The translations under genes were made by a program, and so were the position numbers. Of a stretch of DNA of 64,000 nucleotides, positions 10,204-18,324 are shown one piece after another. Location: contig OZ241848.1 in assembly GCA_965202795.1 (NCBI GenBank), forward strand, positions 1 to 64,000, in the 5' to 3' direction. The notes under the pieces are model-generated. The model saw only the letters and a list, made by a program, of their open reading frames with translations, did not search any database and was not told the DNA's origin. The DNA is from JACOND01 sp965202795 (lineage in GTDB: Bacteria > Bdellovibrionota > Bdellovibrionia > Bdellovibrionales > UBA1609). Within the stretch, counting starts at the first letter, position 1, and each line of letters begins with the position of its first letter.

Positions 10204-10975
10204 AATGAGATCGTCGCAAATCCACCAGAATTTGATGCCCTCTTATCCATAAAAACCGCTTTTTGACAGAAAAACAACCAAAAAGCAGAAAAGCCTTAAA
10301 AAGGGAGGGATAGAGGGCTTTTCCCCCCCACAGAAAATCACCTGAAGCCCCTAACAAAGGAGGCGGGCGGCTCCAGGCCATGGCAAAAACTCAGCCAGCC
10401 CCTGGGCCTCCCCCCTGACAGTGAGGCTCCCGCCTCCTTGGCACGCTTCCGCCGACCCGCCCGAGCCTCCCCCCTGACAGGGAGGCTCCCCGCCTCCTTG
10501 GCAGGCTTCCGCCGGCCCGCCCGATCCTCCCCCCTGACAGGAAGGCCACCTGCCGCCAGATCTCCTCCCCCGGCCCCCAGCGGGCGCCGAACCCGCCTGC
10601 GGAAACAGCCGCGAGGCCAGCCCTCCAGCTCCGACATGGGGGAACGGCCACAAGGCCGTCCATCGGAAACAAGCTCCCCGCTCCCAGCGCTGAACCTCTG
10701 CTTTCCCCCAGATCCCAGTGCTGAACCTCCGTTTTCCCCCAGATCCCAACGCCGAACGCCGCGGCTTTTCCCCAGCCCCCGCCGCCATTATGCCGCCAGC
10801 GGCCAGCTCCCTCCGCTTTCCCTCAGATCCCAGTGCCGAACCTCTGTATTTTCCCCGCTCTCAGTGCCGGAAACAGTACTTTCCCTCAACCACCACATCT
10901 CTCTGTTTCCCCCCCCTCCCTGACAAAAAAACTTTCCGCCCATTGACATGCCAAAAATCCCCTCACTGGCTACCG
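10204..10975. repeat. Intergenic repeat block (family A plus 31-bp units)
   Basis: From the start codon of the 2047-residue gene outward this holds a family A head variant (CGCAAATCCACCAGAATTTG), matching 24290-24350. It continues with CTGAAGCCCCTAACAAAGG. Three hairpin modules of the CCTCCCCCCTGACAGGGAGGC kind follow (10406-10545), then 31-bp units with AGATCCC near 10709 and 10740. Overlapping open frames on both strands are low-complexity and not believed to be genes. Confidence 0.65.
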
Positions 10976-10980
10976 CCTCC

Positions 10981-11063
10981 CGCTTTCCTTGGCGGCTGAG
11001 GGTTTTTTTGTGGAAAACTCCCCTCCACCGCTTTTTTTCTTTCGGCTGTGTCCATATATGTTT
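10981..11063 (+). repeat. About 83-bp direct repeat, copy 1
   Basis: It contains TTTTTTTGTGGAAAACTCC, CTCCACCGCTTTTTTTC and GGCTGTGTCCATATATG. A near-identical copy in the same orientation lies at 15770-15851, so the pair brackets the TIR module and both IS elements. The rest of 11064-11436 is non-repetitive. It has a short open frame at 11217-11414 (65 codons) with no recognisable product and a strongly A/T-rich end; no gene is supported. Confidence 0.7.
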
Positions 11064-11436
11064 ATAAGAAAGTCTGAAAAACCTGTTTTTTTTCAAGTTT
11101 CGGAGGAGATTGGTAAATCTATCCAAACTTTTAACAGAATCCGTCCAACTTCAGGGGGTCCAGTCCACTTTGGCGGATAAAAACTATAAGGTTTAATTAT
11201 AGTTTAAGCTGGATTTATGCTGAGCGGAGATCGAGATTTCCGGCATTTAAAGCTCCTAGTCCAGCAGGCAGAGGATTTGAAGGGGAAAAAATTCCTGGGG
11301 GACAAACAATGTGGCATTTTAGACCGGACTGAATGCTGTTTGAGGCAGATTAGAGAAAAAACACTCCCTTTTTGTGAAAAAAAGGGGTTTTTGCTGATTT
11401 TCTGCTCTTTTTAACAAAAAAATCGCTAATTGCGCC

Positions 11437-11464
11437 TTGACACTTTAGAAAATAACCTCATAGT
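11437..11464 (+). promoter_or_regulatory. Probable sigma70-type promoter for the TIR module
   Basis: A perfect -35 TTGACA (11437-11442), a 16-bp spacer and a -10-like CATAGT (11459-11464). These lie 45 bp before the ATG of the first gene of the module. Inferred from sequence only. Confidence 0.4.
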
Positions 11465-11508
11465 TGTTTGTATAGCCCCGCAAAAGCCATAAAAAACAGG
11501 AAAACAGC

Positions 11509-12030
11509 ATGTCTCAAAACAGAAAAAATAAACCCAAAAAAATATCTTGGAATACATGGCTTGCAAAATGGAGCATGAGCTCCTTGAAAATTTCCCTCCC
11601 TTATCTCCAAATGGAGTGGAAGCCCCAAGATTCAGACAGAGATGCCGCTTGGGAGCTTTATATTGAGTTGCTGACCAGAATAACCACTCAACCCTTGCCG
11701 ATGAAACATGGAGATGAACAAACAGCTTTGGACAGCATATATTCCATTTTTGGCCTCACAAGAGGCATAATCAAATCACATAAAAGAAACTGCGCTGAAT
11801 TTACAAAAATAGCCATTATTGTTCTCAACCAGATTATCAGGCCATTTACAGCGAAATGGCATAAAATTTCTCTTAAAAAGGGGTTTAAGGACGAAAATAT
11901 CTGCGAAGATTTTCGCAGAGAGCTGCTGCAGCTGCAAAAACAGCTTTGCATTTATGCGAAAATGCTTGCTGACATGGCTGGAGTGGAAGATTTGACAGAG
12001 CTTGAGGGCAAAAATTCATCAAACAAATAA
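11509..12030 (+). CDS. Conserved helical protein, partner of TIR-like gene
   Basis: A 173-residue soluble protein, predominantly helical, with no signal peptide or membrane segment. Features include a Trp-rich N-terminus (SWNTWLAKWSMSSLK), a DRDAAWELYIELLTR segment (about residues 43-57) and an LNQIIRPFTAKWH segment (about 105-117). I do not recognise a named domain. It ends 11 bp before the TIR-like gene with a GGAGGAAAGC ribosome-binding site between, so the two are almost certainly co-transcribed from the promoter at 11437. It may be a sensor, inhibitor or adaptor for the TIR enzyme; that is inference. Confidence 0.7.
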   Translation: MSQNRKNKPKKISWNTWLAKWSMSSLKISLPYLQMEWKPQDSDRDAAWELYIELLTRITTQPLPMKHGDEQTALDSIYSIFGLTRGIIKSHKRNCAEFTKIAIIVLNQIIRPFTAKWHKISLKKGFKDENICEDFRRELLQLQKQLCIYAKMLADMAGVEDLTELEGKNSSNK

Positions 12031-12041
12031 GGAGGAAAGCA

Positions 12042-12701
12042 ATGCGCAAAGTTTTCATTAGCTATCATCATCAAAACGATCAATTTTATAAAGAAAAGCT
12101 TTTAGAAATAAATGACAGCTGCAGGCAGCTGTATGGCAATCCTATATTTATTGACAAGTCTGTAGACACAGGAGATATATCAGAGAATCTGTCTGATGAG
12201 AATATTCGGCAAAAAATCAGAGATGAGTATTTGCAGGATTCCACAGTGACAATCCTGCTTGTGGGAACTGAAACAAAATACCGCAAACATATTGACTGGG
12301 AGATTTATTCCAGCATGTATGATGGAAAAGTGAATAAAAAATCAGGGCTTTTAGTTGTTAACCTGCCACAGATTCAAAACAATTATTTTGTTGCAGCTCA
12401 TGGAGAAGAGGAAGAAGAAATCTATCCAGCAATTCTGTCGTGGTCTCCTGTTAAAATACAGAGAGATTATAAGCAAATTTATCCTTATATGCCAGACAGA
12501 ATTATTGATAATTATAAAACAGGAATATCTGTCACTAACTGGGATAAAATTGCCAATCCAATCATATTAAAATACCTTATTGATATTACATTTAAAGACA
12601 GGGTGAATTGTGACTATGACTTAAGCCGGCCGATGAGACGGCAAAACTACAACCAATTTAAGCATCATGACATTTTTTCTCCGTTCTCACCCAATCTATA
12701 A
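12042..12701 (+). CDS. TIR-like (MTH538/DUF1863-type) domain protein
   Basis: A 219-residue protein starting with RKVFISYHHQNDQFYK, the beta-A and BB-loop start of TIR-like domains. It continues with TVTILLVGTETKYRKHIDWE (about residues 67-86), whose glutamate fits the catalytic NADase position. The rest is an alpha/beta domain to about residue 170. This type of small TIR protein cleaves NAD or makes cyclic ADP-ribose-like signals in Thoeris and related defence systems; activity here is inferred. GGAGGAAAGC precedes the ATG. No SLOG/ThsA effector lies next to it, so if it signals, the receiver may be the 173-residue partner or lie elsewhere. Confidence 0.75.
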   Translation: MRKVFISYHHQNDQFYKEKLLEINDSCRQLYGNPIFIDKSVDTGDISENLSDENIRQKIRDEYLQDSTVTILLVGTETKYRKHIDWEIYSSMYDGKVNKKSGLLVVNLPQIQNNYFVAAHGEEEEEIYPAILSWSPVKIQRDYKQIYPYMPDRIIDNYKTGISVTNWDKIANPIILKYLIDITFKDRVNCDYDLSRPMRRQNYNQFKHHDIFSPFSPNL

Positions 12702-12796
12702 TGAGGAGCTTGTCCGCAATCCCGTTAGGGTTTAGGACTCCCATGCGCTAAGATACAGCTGTTCAAACAGAAGTCAACCCCTAAAATAAAAGAATC

Positions 12797-12830
12797 CCCT
12801 TTTTCCCCCGCCGCGGCGGGGGAAAAAGGG
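12797..12830. repeat. 34-bp perfect palindrome
   Basis: Two 17-bp arms, CCTTTTTCCCCCGCCG and its exact complement, meet without a loop. It lies 96 bp after the TIR-like gene, without a T-run as expected for an intrinsic terminator. A weaker relative (TTTTTCCCCCGCCATAGCGG) is at 24403-24430, so it belongs to the intergenic repeats. The rest of 12702-13078 is GC-rich repeat-like text with no supported gene. Confidence 0.6.
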
Positions 12831-13078
12831 CGGACAAACAAAAAAATCTCTTTATTTCCGCCCCAAAACAGAAAAGACCTAAAAAAATGTGGAAAACAGA
12901 GGCGGCTGCCGGCTTTTTGAGGCAAAAATGCGGCGGGGATGCGGCTTTCGCCGGCAAAACCCCCAGAATGCGCCGGGGAGGGGGGCAGCCTTGAGGCGGC
13001 GGCGCGGCAGGGGGAGCAATAAAGCCGGCGGGGGCTTCTCACCCCCCTCCCCCCGCGCGGCGGCCGGAGGCTGTTAAA

Positions 13079-14332
13079 TCAGCCCGCTTTCTTGGGCTGC
13101 CTCCGGGGCGGCCTGGCTTTTAGGGCGGCTTTCTTTGAAAAACGATTCAGCTCTTTGACAAACAGGGGAATCTCCTTAAACCCCCTGACTGTCTGAAATC
13201 TCTTTTCCGCCTCCAAAAGAGCGGCGGCCGCCCACCGCGCAGCCTGATTGGGGCCAGACTTCCAGTTCTTTACCCGGCCTGTTCTCTCCCTCACCATGGA
13301 AAAGGCTGATTCAATCGGGTTCGTCGACATCAAAGTCCTCCTCAGCAAAGCGGGGCATTTGAGCTGAATGGCTGTCAAAGTCTCTCCTCCAGCCTCCTCA
13401 AGGCTCCTTTTCGCCTCCAAATTCCTTCTCCCCAGCCAAGACCGCAAACACTCATGCTCGCGCCGGGCGCCCTGAAAATCCGCGCTCCCATGCAAAAGCT
13501 TCCACCGGCGGCGAAACTCCTGATGATGCGCTTTTGGCAAATAACCCTCAATGTTTCGCTCCTTGTGGCGGACGCATCTTTGAACCAGAGCCTCCTGGCC
13601 AAAAACGCGGCAGACCGCCTTCCTCAAAGCCTTGGAGCCGTCTATTGTCCAGAGAAAAGGCCCGCGGGACAAGCCGCGCTCCAGCAAAGACTGAAGAAAA
13701 TCCGCGCAAACCCCGCTGTTCTCCGTGTCCCCCTGCCTCAGCCCCAAAACAACCTTCTCCCCCTCTTCCGTTATCCCCAGGCCGCAGACAGCCATGCGGC
13801 CTCCAAACTCTATTCCGTCAATCATCACATTCACAAAGCGATAAGCGCTTAAATCCCTCCCATTCAGCTCATCCAAAGCCTTCAGAGACCCCCGCTTAAA
13901 AGCCTTGCTGACTGAGCTGCGGCGCAGGCCAAGGCCTTGTGACCACTCATCTAAAAGGCCATCGTAATTGCGGGTTGAAACGCCGCTCAGCAAAAACGGC
14001 GCCACCCGCTCGCTCAGCAAATCAAACCGCCGGAGGGCTTGATAGCTGGCCAGGGGGACTTCCCCGCCGCCGCGCCGGACACGGGGCCGCCTCACAGAAA
14101 GGCGCTGGCCCTGGAGCATCACGCTTCCCTTCTCGCTCCCCCCGCGGCGGCAAAGCCCTCCCTTTTTATGCTGGAAGAGAGCGCCGCAGAGAGCCTCCAC
14201 CTCCTGAAGGAAGAGATCAGTGACCAGGACTATGGCCGCAGCTCTCAGATTGCTTTGAAAGGCATCCAATATACTTTGCTGCTGGACAGACAGGCCTTGC
14301 GGCCTCCAAAAATGTTTGTTATTTTTTTTCAT
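13079..14332 (-). CDS. IS256-family (Mutator-type) transposase
   Basis: A 417-residue DDE transposase. Motifs in order: VNVMIDGIEF with the first Asp, GPFLWTIDGSKALRKAV with the second Asp, VQRCVRHKERNI, and the STNPIESAFSMVRERTGRVKNW block with the catalytic Glu, as in the Mutator/IS256 family. Length is normal for the family and the frame is intact. It is GC-rich, unlike the TIR genes to its left. Its start is 111 bp from the start of the IS110-type transposase on the other strand, so the two elements are back to back. Terminal inverted repeats were not identified with certainty. Confidence 0.9.
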   Translation of the reverse strand: MKKNNKHFWRPQGLSVQQQSILDAFQSNLRAAAIVLVTDLFLQEVEALCGALFQHKKGGLCRRGGSEKGSVMLQGQRLSVRRPRVRRGGGEVPLASYQALRRFDLLSERVAPFLLSGVSTRNYDGLLDEWSQGLGLRRSSVSKAFKRGSLKALDELNGRDLSAYRFVNVMIDGIEFGGRMAVCGLGITEEGEKVVLGLRQGDTENSGVCADFLQSLLERGLSRGPFLWTIDGSKALRKAVCRVFGQEALVQRCVRHKERNIEGYLPKAHHQEFRRRWKLLHGSADFQGARREHECLRSWLGRRNLEAKRSLEEAGGETLTAIQLKCPALLRRTLMSTNPIESAFSMVRERTGRVKNWKSGPNQAARWAAAALLEAEKRFQTVRGFKEIPLFVKELNRFSKKAALKARPPRRQPKKAG

Positions 14333-14443
14333 AAGGGACTCCTTTGATAAAATGGACCCAGCCTTTTAAAAGGATCGGCTTCTAAAAAGAGCCATGATAA
14401 TGATGATGATTATCAAAATCAACAAAAAAAAGGAGGGTCCAAG

Positions 14444-15487
14444 ATGAAAGTTACAACATTAGGCATAGATTTGTCAAAAAATATATTTCATGTCCACGGG
14501 GCGGACAAAAGGGGGGCGGCTGTGTTCAGCCAGGCCCTGCGCCGCGCCCGTTTCCCAGAGTTTATGGCCAAGCTTCCCCCCTGTTTGATAGGCATGGAGG
14601 CTTGCGGCGGGTCCCATTATTGGGCAAGGGAGCTGAAAAAGATGGGCCATGATGTGAGGATCATGGCGGCAAAGTTTATTAAGCCCTACATTAAGTCCAA
14701 CAAGAGCGACAAAAATGACGCGGAGGGGATATGCGAGGCCGTTCAGCGGCCGGGCATGCGCTTTGTCCCTCAAAAATCTGTTTATCAGCAGGATATTCAG
14801 TCGCTCCACAGGATAAGGAGGAGGCAGGTTCGGCGCCGGACGGCTCTTGTGAATGAGATCAGGGGCTTGCTTGGAGAATATGGGATAGTTCTGCCCCGCA
14901 GCATACAGAATGTGAGGGGCCGGCTGATGCCTGTCATTGAGTCTGAGGAGGGCATGGAGAAGCTTTCCCCCCGCGCGCGGGACTTCTTCCGGGAGCTTTA
15001 CAGCGAGCTTGTTGAGCTTGACAAGCGGATTGATGGCTTTGACAAGCGGATAGGGGCTGTTTTTCAAGCGTCGGAGGCTTGCCAGCGCCTCGCGAAAGTG
15101 GAGGGTGTCGGCCTTTTGACGGCGACGGCCTTTGTTTCGGCCTGCGGGGAGAATGCGGGGGTGTTTAAGAATGGCCGGGAATGCGCCGCCTGGCTGGGTT
15201 TGGTTCCCCGCCAGAGCAGCAGCGGGGGGAAGGTCCGGCTTTTGGGCATCAGCAAGAGGGGGGATTGTTATTTGCGGAGTCTTTTGATTCATGGGGCGCG
15301 GGCGGCTTTAAGGCCTGCTCTGCGGAAAAAGGACCCCCGCTCCCGGTGGGCTGCGGGGGTGGAGAAGAGGCGGGGGCACAACAAGGCGGTTGTGGCTTTG
15401 GCGAACAAGAACGCGCGGGTTATGTGGTCGCTCCTGCGCTTTGAAAAGAGCTATAAGAGCGGGAGGATTTTGAAAAGCGGCAGTTAA
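14444..15487 (+). CDS. IS110/IS1111-family DEDD transposase
   Basis: A 347-residue recombinase. The N-terminal RuvC-like domain has GIDLSKN (residues 7-13), IGMEACGGSHYW (about 49-60) and KSDKNDAEGI (about 90-99). The C-terminal Transposase_20 domain has GVGLLTATAF and RQSSSGGKVRLLGISKRGD, with the catalytic serine region. A strong AAAGGAGG ribosome-binding site precedes the ATG. Members insert by an RNA-guided mechanism using a structured non-coding RNA next to the gene. The frame is intact, so the element may be active. Confidence 0.92.
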   Translation: MKVTTLGIDLSKNIFHVHGADKRGAAVFSQALRRARFPEFMAKLPPCLIGMEACGGSHYWARELKKMGHDVRIMAAKFIKPYIKSNKSDKNDAEGICEAVQRPGMRFVPQKSVYQQDIQSLHRIRRRQVRRRTALVNEIRGLLGEYGIVLPRSIQNVRGRLMPVIESEEGMEKLSPRARDFFRELYSELVELDKRIDGFDKRIGAVFQASEACQRLAKVEGVGLLTATAFVSACGENAGVFKNGRECAAWLGLVPRQSSSGGKVRLLGISKRGDCYLRSLLIHGARAALRPALRKKDPRSRWAAGVEKRRGHNKAVVALANKNARVMWSLLRFEKSYKSGRILKSGS

Positions 15488-15700
15488 AGCGGTTATTAAA
15501 GGCATTGCATAAACCAAGGAGATTGCCATAGTTTGCATTATGACAAAACAGGTAAGACCGGCTTTTCCAGAGCCTGGAACAAAACAGGGCGCATTAAGAC
15601 GCCGATCACTTGATAAGGCGGAAAAGCGCGGATTTCATAAGGGCCAGGGGCTGATGCCCCGTTAACAGGCCGGATATATGTTTGCAGTCTCATCCTGTTT
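15488..15700 (+). ncRNA. Candidate guide (seekRNA/bridge) RNA region of the IS1111-type element
   Basis: This non-coding stretch directly after the transposase contains TAGTTTGCATTATGACAAA, AGGTAAGACCGGC, GGGCCAGGGGCTGATGCCCC (a hairpin) and CCGGATATATG. From memory, similar downstream segments are a regular part of IS1111-group elements. In that group the guide RNA is encoded on the right side of the transposase. The exact ends, structure and guide loops cannot be defined by eye. Confidence 0.4.
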
Positions 15701-15769
15701 TTTTGGTTTGCGGGCTGTTTTGGCCTTCTTTGTTTAAGGCGATGCTGTTTCAGATGAGGTTAAAAAAGC

Positions 15770-15851
15770 CGCTTTCCCTGGCGGCGCGGGGTTTTTTGTG
15801 GAAAACTCCACTCCACCGCTTTTTTTCTTTCGGCTGTGTCCATATATGTTT
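15770..15851 (+). repeat. About 83-bp direct repeat, copy 2
   Basis: Near-identical to 10981-11063, same orientation. Just downstream, 15906-15937 carries AAACCCTAACGGAAATACGG, an inverted relative of the text at 12708-12731 after the TIR gene. The pair may mark ends of an inserted segment or be part of the dispersed repeats. Confidence 0.65.
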
Positions 15852-15953
15852 TGTTTGCTTAAACCCCAGGTTTAGACCCAGTCTACCCTGGGGGAGTCCC
15901 CTTTTCAAACCCTAACGGAAATACGGACAACTTCTTATTTCTTTTTTATGCCT

Positions 15954-16749
15954 TTATAGATGTGTTGGATAACAATCATCCAATTTTCTATGAAGGAAAG
16001 AAATAAGGGAGAAATAATCTATTATATCATCCTCTCCTTTCCAAAGTATCTTCGGCTGATGGGCCAATGGATTCCTGACAGCTGAAAAACATCCCTTCAA
16101 TAAAGATGAAAACCCCTTGTGTTCGCTCCTTTCAGTTTCAGTTTGATTTGTTGAATGCAAGAAGGGGCTGATTTATTGAAAAGACTTTGTCCACAAGAGC
16201 GGCGCCATCTTTATCTTTTATTCCTGATTTGTCTCTGATGCTTTGCATCAAGCCCTTAGTGGCTTCAAAAACAGCATGAAACAGGTTCTCCCGCATAAGC
16301 TCAGCTTTGCAATACTTCAATACTTCTGGATGAATATTTCTTCCTCTAAATTTTGATTGAATTGTTTGAGCTCTCCTCTCCGCCTCATCCAAAGACTGCG
16401 CCTGCTCGCATTTTCTAAATTTTCCGTTTTTTCCATATTCTAAACCTGAAAAAGCTAAAATCTTGTTTAATTCTTGTCTGCGTTCTTCAAATTCACCTGT
16501 CTTGTCAATAAACCGGGCAGGGTCAAGAATTGTTTCGCAAATATCCAGCAATCTATTTGCAAATCCATCTTCTTCTTGAAGTTTATTAAATATTGAATTA
16601 AGGAGCTTCCACTTGCTGGATCCTCCAGAATCATTATCAATGCCTTTAGTTTTTAAAAAATTTGTGATCTCTGTTCTTGTCGCGCATTCCTTCAGCAATT
16701 TGGAAACAGCCTCTACAGCGCCAACAGGTAATTTAGGTATTTGATCCAT
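15954..16749 (-). pseudogene. TIGR02391 (Hypoth_Ymh)-family protein, frameshifted
   Basis: Two overlapping frames make one gene. The first (16138-16749, 203 residues) has a GGAGGAGC ribosome-binding site. It covers the N-terminal helical part and the start of the TIGR02391 domain (HPEVLKYCKAELMRENLFHA, then DGAALVDKVFSINQPLLAFN). It stops after LAFNKSN. The second frame (15954-16160) continues with EHKGFSSLLKGCFSAVRNPLAH and EDDIIDYFSLISFLHRKLDD, exactly the missing C-terminal half with its RNPxAH motif. One indel near 16138-16155 explains the break. The domain occurs in abortive-infection-like proteins. The indel could be true decay or a sequencing error. Confidence 0.75.
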
Positions 16750-16924
16750 CTTGCTCCTCCAAAAGCATCTTCGCGATGCTTAGTTTTGTTGAAAATATTG
16801 GCCCCATGCCTTCTAGATTTTTTTTAAACTGCTCTCTTTATTATAAAAACCGTCTCAATCTCAAGCATCATACGGCTGAAAACCTTATCTTATATCTCTT
16901 CCCTCCCTTCCTGTCCAAGGCTTG

Positions 16925-17645
16925 CCCTTAAATCCATTAAAATTTAAGGACTTCCATTCATAAAATACAGCCTAAAGGGAGTCAACAAAAAAGCGAAAAA
17001 AAATAAAAGCCTCCCCCCTTAACCCCCAGGCGACGCGCCGCACAATAAAAAAGGGGGGGGGAATGACGGCTTTCCCCCCCACAGAAAACCAACTGAAGCC
17101 CCTAAAAAAGCAGGCGGGCGGCTCCGGGCCGCGGCAAAAACTCAGCCAGCCCCTGAGCCTCCCCCCCTGACAGGGAGGCTCCCTGCCGCCAGAACTCCAC
17201 TCCCCCCGCGCCCCCGGCGCTGAACCCGCCTGCGGAAACAGCCGCGAGGCCAGCCCAACAAAGCCCCCTCTGCCCCGATCTCTATCACCCTGCCAGAATG
17301 GCTACGAGGCTGATCCTCAAGACAAGCCCCTCAGCCCCAGCGCTAAACCCGCCTGCGGAAACAGCCGCGAGGCCAGCCCTCAAGCGCCGACAGGGGGGGA
17401 TGGCACAAGGCTGTCCATCGGAAACAAGCTCCCCGCTTTCAGCGCTAAACCTCCATTTCGTCTTGGTCCCAGCGCTGAACCTCCGCTTTCCCCCAGATCC
17501 CAACGCTGAACCTCCATTTGCCACGTTCCCAGCGCCAAACCTCCGTTTTCCCCGATCTCAGTTGCCTGCCCTCTCCGCTTCTTCCCAGATCCCAACGTCG
17601 AACCGCGGCTTTTCCCCAGCTCCGACACCGAAACCCCGTTTCGTC
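16925..17645. repeat. Intergenic repeat block (family A plus degenerate tandem units)
   Basis: It starts with the family A head AATTTAAGGACTTCCATTCA (16941-16960), then GCCTCCCCCCTTAACCCC and AGGCGACGCGCCGCACAATA. A hairpin module GCCTCCCCCCCTGACAGGG follows at 17157. Several GGAAACAGCCGCGAGGCCAG motifs (near 17235 and 17357) come next, then 31-bp-type units to 17640. Low-complexity frames only. The preceding 16750-16924 is AT-rich with nothing identifiable. Confidence 0.65.
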
Positions 17646-17784
17646 TTAGCCTAAACACTCCGTTACGCCGCCCAGCGACCCGCTCCCCAAGGCGATCAAT
17701 CTGCCCCGCGGCTTTTTTCGCTTTCTGTGATGGCTAAGCTTGACAAAAGCCCAGTCTGCCCCATATTTAAGGGAGTATCCCTGG

Positions 17785-17828
17785 AATGGTCCAGGGATAA
17801 CCCCCTGTGGGATTGGCCGGGGACCATT
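17785..17828. promoter_or_regulatory. Inverted repeat before decayed small gene
   Basis: AATGGTCC (17785-17792) pairs with GGACCATT (17821-17828) around a GGG/CCCC-rich loop, 17 bp before the ATG of the small frameshifted ORF. It could be an operator, a leader hairpin or an element end; no evidence favours one. Confidence 0.3.
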
Positions 17829-17845
17829 TCAAAAAGAGGTAATTT

Positions 17846-18047
17846 ATGGAGATAAAAGAGGAAAAAGGCGTAAGGAAACAGTTTCTGTTGTTTGAGCTGG
17901 CTGCTTTTTATGAACTAAAAAAAACAAATTGAAGGCGATTTTAAAACTTTTGATCATGCGCGCTTGCAGAACATTGCATTGCTTTCAACCATAGTCATAA
18001 ACTTTCAAAAAATCTGCAAAAGCCTTGAAGAAGTAGCCGAAGGGTAA
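17846..18047 (+). pseudogene. Small frameshifted gene of unknown function
   Basis: AAAGAGG precedes an ATG opening a 28-codon frame (MEIKEEKGVRKQFLLFELAA...). The frame stops just after an eight-A run at 17917-17924. A shifted frame then continues through DFKTFDHARLQNIALLSTIV and QKICKSLEEVAEG to a stop at 18045-18047. A single indel in the A-run would give one helical protein of about 65 residues. The family is not recognised. Downstream, 18048-18324 holds only a CGGCGGG/CCCGCCG hairpin (18109-18133) and no supported gene. Confidence 0.4.
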
Positions 18048-18324
18048 AAAAACAGACGCTATAAGCGCTGAAAAAGAGAGTTAACCGCGGCCTTTATGGT
18101 CTGTTTGCCGGCGGGTTCTTGGTTAGCCCGCCGAGGAGGTTTTGTGGCCACAAGCCGGCAGCCTCTCCAGAAGCTTTTTATTCCAGATCTGCGGCTCTGA
18201 AAAAGTCCAGATTCCCAAAGTTTTTAAGGGGGGGCAAAGGCGATAGGTGCCCTTTTCGGCATGGGGAAAACAGCCCATTAGTCCAGTCTATGGGAGGTTT
18301 TTTTATGTCAAAATAAAAAAAAAA

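Noticed and set aside
14474..15292. Minus-strand 272-codon frame
   Set aside because: Shadow of the IS110-type transposase, which has clear DEDD and serine-region motifs on the + strand.
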